From positions 62,959 through 126,958 of the forward strand of contig NZ_JAJQQP010000017.1 in assembly GCF_028994805.1 (NCBI RefSeq): DNA of 64,000 nucleotides, written 5' to 3'. Every line of letters begins with the position of its first letter. The first letter of the stretch is position 1. The notes below the pieces were generated by a model. It was not told the origin of the DNA. It did no database searches and saw only the letters and a list, made by a program, of their open reading frames with translations. A program made the position numbers and the translations under genes. The stretch is from Promicromonospora iranensis. Its GTDB lineage: Bacteria > Actinomycetota > Actinomycetes > Actinomycetales > Cellulomonadaceae. This document shows positions 58,708 to 64,000 of this stretch, piece after piece.

Positions 58708-61362
58708 ATGGATGGGGTGCGGATACGGCCGGGGTGGTGGTTGATCGCAGGTAGCGTCGCGGCGGTCGCGGCGGGGATCTTCACGTTCGTTGACGACAGC
58801 GCTCCGTGGCTGGTTCTGCTTGCCTTCGCCACGGCGTGCGTCTCCCCCGCCGCACCGTTCGTGAGTCGTTGGTGGGAAGCGCGCCAGGCCCGAAGTGTGG
58901 CCCGCCAGGCTGTCATCGAGTCCTCCGCCCTGCTGCGCCAAGAAGGTGGGCCCTCCAGCTTGCTGGCTCCGGACCGGCAGGTCGTGCCGTTCCGGGGCAG
59001 GGCGGACGAGCTGGATGCGCTGGTCAGGTGGTGCGAAGGAGAAGGCTCACCGTTGCGTCTGGTCACCGGGCCTGGTGGGGTTGGCAAGAGTCGGCTTGCT
59101 GCCGAGCTCAAAGAACTGATGACTTCCGGTGGCTGGGAGTGTGTGGCCGTCGGCGAGGAACAGGAGCCGTCCATCTTGGGGCGAGTCCGCGGTGCCACGG
59201 ACGATCCGGTTCTGCTGATCGTTGATTACGCCGACACTCGCCACGAGCTCGACGACCTTGTGCGGCAGGTCGCCGCTGACCCTGTCGGCGTGCGGGTCCT
59301 GCTCATCGCGCGCAGCGCTGGTGAATGGTGGCAACGGCTGAAGGCCGGCGGACCGCAGGTCCGGGATATGATCCATGGCGCGTACGACGGCGCCGACCTC
59401 CCGGTACGCGTCGATACCGCGGTGACCGACGAGCAGATCGTCGCCGACGCCGTCGCCGCGTTCGCCCGACAGCTGGACCTCCCGGTCCCTGACTTCGAGC
59501 TGCGCGGCCGCACACCCGCACCGGGCCGCATCCTTGACCTGCACGCCGCGAGCCTGGTCGCGGTCCTGGACGCACAAAGCGGCCACACCGGGAGTGGACC
59601 GCTGGCCGTGGACGTCTCCGACATCTTGGCCGACCTGCTTGAGCATGAGCAACGGCACTGGATCGGCACGGCCGACCTCGCCGGCCTCATGCACGGACCG
59701 GACGGTCTCACCGTCGAGCTCTTGCGCCAGATCGTCGCAGCCCTCTACGTCGCACCGCCCGCCGATGAACATGACATGCGCAGGCTCCTGGCCCGGGTCG
59801 ACCCGAGTGCCGCCACGCCCAAAATCCTGCATTGGTTGCGCGACCTCTACCCGCCGCGCAACACGGAACACTGGATCGGGACCCTGCAACCGGACCGGAT
59901 GGCCGAACTGCACCTCGTCAACGAGCTCAGCGCCTCGCCCGGCCTGGCCGCCGCCCTGCTCGACGATCTCGACGGCCGCAACGCCCGGCACGCTGTCGCC
60001 GTGCTCGCTCGGTCCGTCGCCGACCATTTCTCCGACCAGAAGATCCGCGCCCGTGCGCTGCGGCTCTTGGACCGGACGGTCTCCGCCCTACCTGACAGCC
60101 TCGAGCTCCTCCGGTCGGTCTCCGCAGTGATCCCCTACCCGTCCGAAGTGCTGACCCAGTCGGACCTCTCCCTGCTCAACCGGATCCTCGGCCTCATCGA
60201 CCCGGCAGACGCCGCCGGACGAGCATGGGTGCTGCACGACATCGGCACGCGCCTGTACCACCTCGGGCGACGCGCCCAGGCGATCGAGCCCTTGACCGAA
60301 GCCATCCAGGAACGACGCGCCCTGACGGGCACAGACCCGATCAAACACGGATCCGAGCTGGCAGCGTCCCTGCGCTACCTCGGCGTCGTGCTGTCCGAAC
60401 TCGGACGTGCGCACGACGCCTTGCCCCCGACCATGGAAGCCGTCGAGATCGAACAGCGACTGGTCCGTGCAGACCGCGACACCTACCTCCCGTACCTCGC
60501 CCGCATCCTGTGTGACCTCGGCACGCGCTACCACGAAGCCGGCTTGCCCGGTGAAGCGATCACGCCGCTGCAAGAGTCCGTCAGGATCAACGAGCAGCTC
60601 GCCAAGGTCGATCCCGAACGAACCAACCCTCATCTGGCGCGATCCCTGATGAACCTCGCGATCGCCCTCAACCTGATCGGTCGGCCCGCCGCTGCACTGC
60701 CACCAATCCGGAAGGCCGTCGAGATCCGCAGGGTTCTGGCGCGGGACAACCCTGACGGGGACCTCGTCTTCCTCGCCCGCGCCCTGACCGAGCTCAGCTC
60801 CTGTCTGGTGCTCAACGCCCGCCCCCAGGACGGCGCCGCGGCCGGACAGCAATCGGTGGACATCCGCCGGCAGCTCGCCGAGACGAACCCCGAACGCCAC
60901 ACCGCCGGCCTCGCCCTGTCCCTGCGCCAGACCGCAACGGCACTGCGCTTTGCCGGCAGCCAAGCCGAGGCCGCCCTCTACTACCGGGAGGCCATCACCA
61001 TCGAACGTGGACTGGTCGCGACACATCCCGGGTCCGGGATGGCGACCGCTCTGGCTGAGTCACTCACTAGCTACGCTGCCATGCTGATCTCGCTCCAGCA
61101 ACCATCGGCAGCGCTCCCCCTCGCTCACGAAGGAGAACGATTGATCGCCTGGCGGACGAGCGAGGCCAGCCCCGCGGCGCTGCGGCCCGCGGCACGTTCC
61201 CTCTCCAACGTCCTGACGAACATCGCCGACGTCTTGGACGCCAACGAGCAAACCAGCGAAGCACAAGCACACCGACGAGAAGCCACCGCCCTCCTCGGCG
61301 GCACCCTCTTCGAATCTCCCGCCACTGGCTTAGCAGACACACCACCCCGGCACGAGGAATGA
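58708..61362 (+). CDS. Membrane-anchored STAND NTPase with TPR repeats
   Basis: An 884-residue protein. Two N-terminal membrane helices (about 9-28 and 33-52) are followed by a basic amphipathic stretch, then a P-loop NTPase: Walker A GPGGVGKS at 121-128, Walker B VLLIVDYADT at 168-177, LLIARSAGEWW sensor strand, and a helical winged domain. TPR repeats run from about 505 to 840 (repeating A..YL..VL..LGR..EALP..EAV.I...L pattern). It is the same plan as the WD40 protein at 44.3 kb with a different sensor: a candidate defence or signalling switch. It is preceded by an AT-rich promoter-like stretch (58620-58640). Confidence 0.88.
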   Translation: MDGVRIRPGWWLIAGSVAAVAAGIFTFVDDSAPWLVLLAFATACVSPAAPFVSRWWEARQARSVARQAVIESSALLRQEGGPSSLLAPDRQVVPFRGRADELDALVRWCEGEGSPLRLVTGPGGVGKSRLAAELKELMTSGGWECVAVGEEQEPSILGRVRGATDDPVLLIVDYADTRHELDDLVRQVAADPVGVRVLLIARSAGEWWQRLKAGGPQVRDMIHGAYDGADLPVRVDTAVTDEQIVADAVAAFARQLDLPVPDFELRGRTPAPGRILDLHAASLVAVLDAQSGHTGSGPLAVDVSDILADLLEHEQRHWIGTADLAGLMHGPDGLTVELLRQIVAALYVAPPADEHDMRRLLARVDPSAATPKILHWLRDLYPPRNTEHWIGTLQPDRMAELHLVNELSASPGLAAALLDDLDGRNARHAVAVLARSVADHFSDQKIRARALRLLDRTVSALPDSLELLRSVSAVIPYPSEVLTQSDLSLLNRILGLIDPADAAGRAWVLHDIGTRLYHLGRRAQAIEPLTEAIQERRALTGTDPIKHGSELAASLRYLGVVLSELGRAHDALPPTMEAVEIEQRLVRADRDTYLPYLARILCDLGTRYHEAGLPGEAITPLQESVRINEQLAKVDPERTNPHLARSLMNLAIALNLIGRPAAALPPIRKAVEIRRVLARDNPDGDLVFLARALTELSSCLVLNARPQDGAAAGQQSVDIRRQLAETNPERHTAGLALSLRQTATALRFAGSQAEAALYYREAITIERGLVATHPGSGMATALAESLTSYAAMLISLQQPSAALPLAHEGERLIAWRTSEASPAALRPAARSLSNVLTNIADVLDANEQTSEAQAHRREATALLGGTLFESPATGLADTPPRHEE

Positions 61363-61611
61363 ACCGCATCCAACTGACCAAGGACACCGAAAAGCTCAAG
61401 AATACGCTTTTGGGAGTTGCACACGAGCAGGACGCCGGAACGCGTAGATCCAACGCAGCGGCACCGCACCATCCGAGTCGGAGCTAGGAGCGGTACAGGG
61501 GCAGGACGAAACAGACATGCCCCCGGTACATGCTTGCGGAGTGTGGCCAATCCAAATCCGTCGCAGCACCTGCCGACAAGCGCGACCCACCGCTCCGCCT
61601 ACGGTTGCACT
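61363..61611. other. Gap after the STAND-TPR gene
   Basis: 249 bp with no recognised gene; it contains the leaderless promoter of the next small gene at its end. Confidence 0.4.
61600..61605 (+). promoter_or_regulatory. -10 hexamer of leaderless transcript for the 49-residue protein
   Basis: TACGGT six bases before ATG 61612. Confidence 0.4.
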
Positions 61612-61761
61612 ATGACCGTCTCCGTAGAGCAGCTCGCTGAACTCGACGCGATGTTCTTCAGGGCCGCAGGCCATTGGCCGGACCGTCCGAGACTGGATCC
61701 GGTGCTCGTCGCCAAGTCCAGAGAACTCGCTGAGGCGCTCCTCGAAACCAACCAGCCCTGA
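61612..61761 (+). CDS. Small 49-residue protein
   Basis: A short acidic helical protein (MTVSVEQLAELDAMFFRAAG, then VLVAKSRELAEALLETNQP). No family known. Coding status is supported by the leaderless -10 at the right distance and good codon use. It lies between the STAND-TPR gene and dispersed-repeat copy C. Confidence 0.5.
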   Translation: MTVSVEQLAELDAMFFRAAGHWPDRPRLDPVLVAKSRELAEALLETNQP

Positions 61762-61866
61762 TCACGTGTCGAACTGGCATTTCCGGCGCACGCGTCCAGC
61801 GGAGCATGCCCGTTGATAGGCCGGCTCGGCACGGCGGCCGGTGAGTGCGGTTCCGGTCTTTCGAGC

Positions 61867-62033
61867 CTCAGCGCCCAATGGAAAGCACACCTTGCTGGAT
61901 CGTCACCGATTCTAGCGTCGCGCACGCGGACCCGCAGGCCAGAGCGTCCCACGGCCAGTGCAGAGCAGGAGTACGCCATCGCATCGACGACGCTCGGCCC
62001 GGCGTCCGGTGTCACTTATCGGTGCAGCAATCC
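61867..62033. repeat. Dispersed ~170-bp island repeat, copy C
   Basis: Third copy, starting CTCAGCGCCCAATGGAAAGC. The invariant GGACCCGCAGGCCAGA is framed by GCACGC and GCGTCC (one mismatch). The small hairpin reads GGATCG-TCAC-CGATTC, still pairable as RNA through G-U. A four-base gap relative to A and B lies near position 62001. It is placed 106 bp after the 49-residue gene. Confidence 0.9.
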
Positions 62034-62041
62034 CTTAGGCA

Positions 62042-62128
62042 CCGCGATCGACGGTTAGCGGCCGCACGACCACACAGTCTGGGATGTGCTCAACCTCCTG
62101 CGTACGTGTGTGGGATGCACCGACCAGA
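62042..62128. other. Short gap between repeat copy C and the immunity-like gene
   Basis: Nothing recognised; no clear terminator for the toxin/immunity genes. Confidence 0.4.
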
Positions 62129-62380
62129 TCACGCCGTCCCGGCCGCGCCCCGAAGCCGTCGGGCGATCACGAAGTCATCCGCAAGAAGGCTGCCCCGAGC
62201 AGGAGAACGCGCATCGTCGAGCACAACGACTACGACCTCGGCCCCAGGATCAAGGGCGGCAGATCCGGTCTTCGTGTTGTCGATGAGTACGTCCGTCCCA
62301 TCGGAGATGACTACGATCGCCCCCCAGGGCATTCGGCGATCCACTGTGGCCGTGTACTCCTGATGCAGACGAGCACTCAT
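62129..62380 (-). CDS. Probable immunity protein, small OB/S1-like
   Basis: An 83-residue protein from ATG 62380 (SARLHQEYTATVDRRMPWGA; VVISDGTDVLIDNTK; VVVVVLDDARSPARGSLLAD), a compact beta-rich S1/OB-like pattern. Its ATG overlaps the stop of the upstream toxin-like gene (CGATGA), the usual arrangement for a toxin and its immunity protein. The immunity role is inference from this coupling. Confidence 0.65.
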   Translation of the reverse strand: MSARLHQEYTATVDRRMPWGAIVVISDGTDVLIDNTKTGSAALDPGAEVVVVVLDDARSPARGSLLADDFVIARRLRGAAGTA

Positions 62381-63090
62381 CGACCAGACACCCACCCTCT
62401 GTTCAAGGTGTGTTCACTGAAGCTACCGAGTCGGTCTACGGGAATCGCCCACTCGATCCGAGCGGCGCCCCCGGGTCCTTGCCAGTCATATCGGTAGGCG
62501 ACGTCACTGAACTCATCGAGGAAGCCCGGGTGCATATCGTAGCGGACCATGCCGTCCGCGTAACCAGGCCTCCCGACGTAGTCGCCTGCGACGCTCCGTT
62601 CGCCGAAGTAAGCTGCGGCGTCACCATCTTGATGGTTGAGCGGGTTGGGCCCGCCCGCCAGTTCATCGGCCGCATTCGGCGCCTTCGGCGTGCGGTAGAT
62701 CGAGATCGTCGGGACCTCGTCTGCTGCGTTCGCCTCGGCACGGAGAGCCGTCGAAACTCCCCCTGCCGTACGAGGGACGCGCAGAACCCCAACACCAACT
62801 GTTGCGATTTCCGGTCCCATGAATATCAGAGCGGCGACGTTCGTGCCAACTTCGACTTCCTCTGGGGTACTGGCGTTCTGCGCCGTCTCACTGAGATGGT
62901 GCGAAGCTGCATGGACCTTGCAGTTCTCCAACATCGTGGGGAACAGGCAGTTGAACACGAAGTTGTTGAAATGTTCGACGGGCCCCTGCGGATCACTTCC
63001 GAAGTCCGGGATGTAACCCTCGGACGTGGCTCCACTTGCAGCCGGATACACCCGCTGCAGGGCCGTCGCGCAGGACATCGTCCAGGGCAT
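62377..63090 (-). CDS. Toxin-like C-terminal module, N-terminus lost
   Basis: The minus-strand frame encodes, after about residue 15, a region (EGYIPDFGSDPQGPVEHFNN; VGTNVAALIFMGPEIATVGV) followed by a compact C-terminal domain (PNPLNHQDGDAAAYFGERSV; VRYDMHPGFLDEFSDVAYRY; RIEWAIPVDRLGSF) like the end domains of actinomycete polymorphic toxins. A toxin normally has a long secretion and repeat region in front; here the sequence joins a broken FtsK-like gene near 63.04-63.06 kb. No start site stands out; 63090 is the first in-frame ATG. Toxin function is inference from position, domain style and the coupled small gene. Confidence 0.58.
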   Translation of the reverse strand: MPWTMSCATALQRVYPAASGATSEGYIPDFGSDPQGPVEHFNNFVFNCLFPTMLENCKVHAASHHLSETAQNASTPEEVEVGTNVAALIFMGPEIATVGVGVLRVPRTAGGVSTALRAEANAADEVPTISIYRTPKAPNAADELAGGPNPLNHQDGDAAAYFGERSVAGDYVGRPGYADGMVRYDMHPGFLDEFSDVAYRYDWQGPGGAARIEWAIPVDRLGSFSEHTLNRGWVSGR

Positions 63091-64000
63091 CGGCCGGGGT
63101 CTCGATGCGGTCCTCGGCGCTCTCCTTCATCCCGGGCAGCGCATGCATCCCGATCCCGACCAAGATCGTGCGACCGGGCCCTGTCCGGGCATGCACTTGC
63201 TCGGCGAGGGCGAACAGGCGCTCGGTGATCGCGGCCGGGGTGGTCAGGTGCTCGACGTCGCACCCGCCGGCGAAAGCCACATCCACCAGGGCACGTTTAC
63301 CCGCCGCGGTCGACTTGTCTGTGGCGGTGGCGTCCAGAATCACGACTCGCGGCCGCGCCCCGCTGGACGCGTCGAGTTCTGCGGCGCCTGCGCCGGTGAG
63401 GATTGCGGACAAGGCCAGCCCGGTCAGGACCCCGAGTGCGTCGGTGGGCCCGTCGCCGACGACCATGACCCCGGCCCCCGGCTCGTGCGTGACGGGGATC
63501 GCGGTGGGGTCCTCGGTCACCGCGACCGGCAGCCCAGCCCAGGCAACTGCTGGCCCAGGCAGGCTGACGCTCGGGGTGCTCCCACGGGGTGCATTCGTGA
63601 AGGAGGTGTCACGCAGGGACGCGGTCAGGGCGGTGGGCAGGTGTGCGGGGTCTGCCAGGTGGAACACGCGCGGCGGTCGCATGCTGCTCCCACCGGCGCG
63701 TTCCCACAGCTGGCGTCGCAGGGCGGACAGGCGTTGGTGGTCGGCGTAGGCAATCTGCACCAGTTGGTTGTCCTCGAGGTGCCCGTAGTTCGTGTTCACG
63801 ATCGCCTGCCCGGGGAACCGCAGGCCCGCCGCGGCGGTGTTCCCGTTGCCGAGCACGACCTGGGAGTCCGAGACAGTGGTCTTCAGGGCGATCCTCGTGG
63901 GGGACCTGCCCGAAGATCGCGTCGCGCTTCATCGTCAGCTTCGGCGTCCCGTCCAGGGTCTGCGTCGAGAACTCCAGGTGGATGCCGTAGGCCCGGCCGA
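62993..64000 (-). pseudogene. FtsK/SpoIIIE-type ATPase fragment, frameshifted and truncated
   Basis: Minus-strand reading from the window edge gives GIHLEFSTQTLDGTPKLTMK and RDAIFGQVP, then continues in another frame as ALKTTVSDSQVVLGNGNTAA, FPGQAIVNTNYGHLEDNQLV, ARTGPGRTILVGIGMHALPG and DDVLRDGPAAGV, features of the last ATPase domain of FtsK/EccC-like translocases. The two parts are joined by one extra base in a five-G run (63899-63903 on the plus strand). Homology stops near 63.05 kb, where the remaining ATPase core is missing and the toxin module begins. The gene continues beyond the window. Confidence 0.72.

Overview
The window is high-GC DNA that reads as an actinomycete chromosome. The signs are a very high GC content, GTG starts, many leaderless promoters, thiamine genes under a TPP riboswitch, a DUF4193 protein, and a rich secreted and imported carbohydrate repertoire. 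The mix of GH30, GH20, GH16-CBM3, GH35 and two CUT1-type ABC sugar importers suggests a soil polysaccharide degrader of the Micrococcales (Cellulomonas/Isoptericola/Cellulosimicrobium/Promicromonospora type). That taxonomic placement is inference. No rRNA, tRNA, CRISPR array or intact transposase was seen.

Layout. 1-4.2 kb: the end of a MmyB-type regulator, a short-chain dehydrogenase, a TetR regulator with a perfect operator, and a secreted GH30 enzyme with a ricin-type lectin. 4.2-8.5 kb: thiF/moeB-thiG-thiS-thiO on the minus strand behind a TPP riboswitch, with thiE divergent. 8.5-12.1 kb: small single genes and the remnant of a GNAT gene. 12.1-19.7 kb: a chitin/glycan-type module (GH20, two permeases, a lipoprotein binding protein, GH16-CBM3) with palindromic operators and a divergent GntR/UTRA regulator. 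19.7-23.4 kb: a copper operon (membrane protein, YcnI, CopC-CopD fusion, second YcnI-like protein). 23.5-34.7 kb: a second sugar operon (DUF5107-TPR protein, GH35, binding protein, two permeases, cellulase-like hydrolase), all four-base overlaps after GH35, with a divergent AraC regulator. 34.7-41.5 kb: small metabolic and regulatory genes, several with clear palindromic operators, and a frameshifted epimerase.

From about 42 kb to the end the character changes to an accessory island. It has long gene-poor stretches, truncated or frameshifted genes, and several candidate defence or conflict genes. These are a HEAT-repeat protein, two membrane-anchored STAND NTPases (one with 13-14 WD40 repeats, one with TPRs), an OLD-type ATPase-TOPRIM nuclease, a PD-(D/E)XK-like protein, and a toxin/immunity pair fused behind a broken FtsK-like ATPase. 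Remnants of a conservon GTPase and of a mobile-element zinc-ribbon/HTH gene lie between them, with a pair of DnaA-box-like sequences.

The most unusual signal in the window is a dispersed repeat of about 170 bp. It is present three times (48173-48342, 52598-52769, 61867-62033), with a possible truncated fourth copy near 50.97 kb. It sits only in the intergenic boundaries of the island next to the candidate defence genes. It contains an invariant 16-base segment framed by a short stem in which one base pair is swapped by compensatory change between copies.
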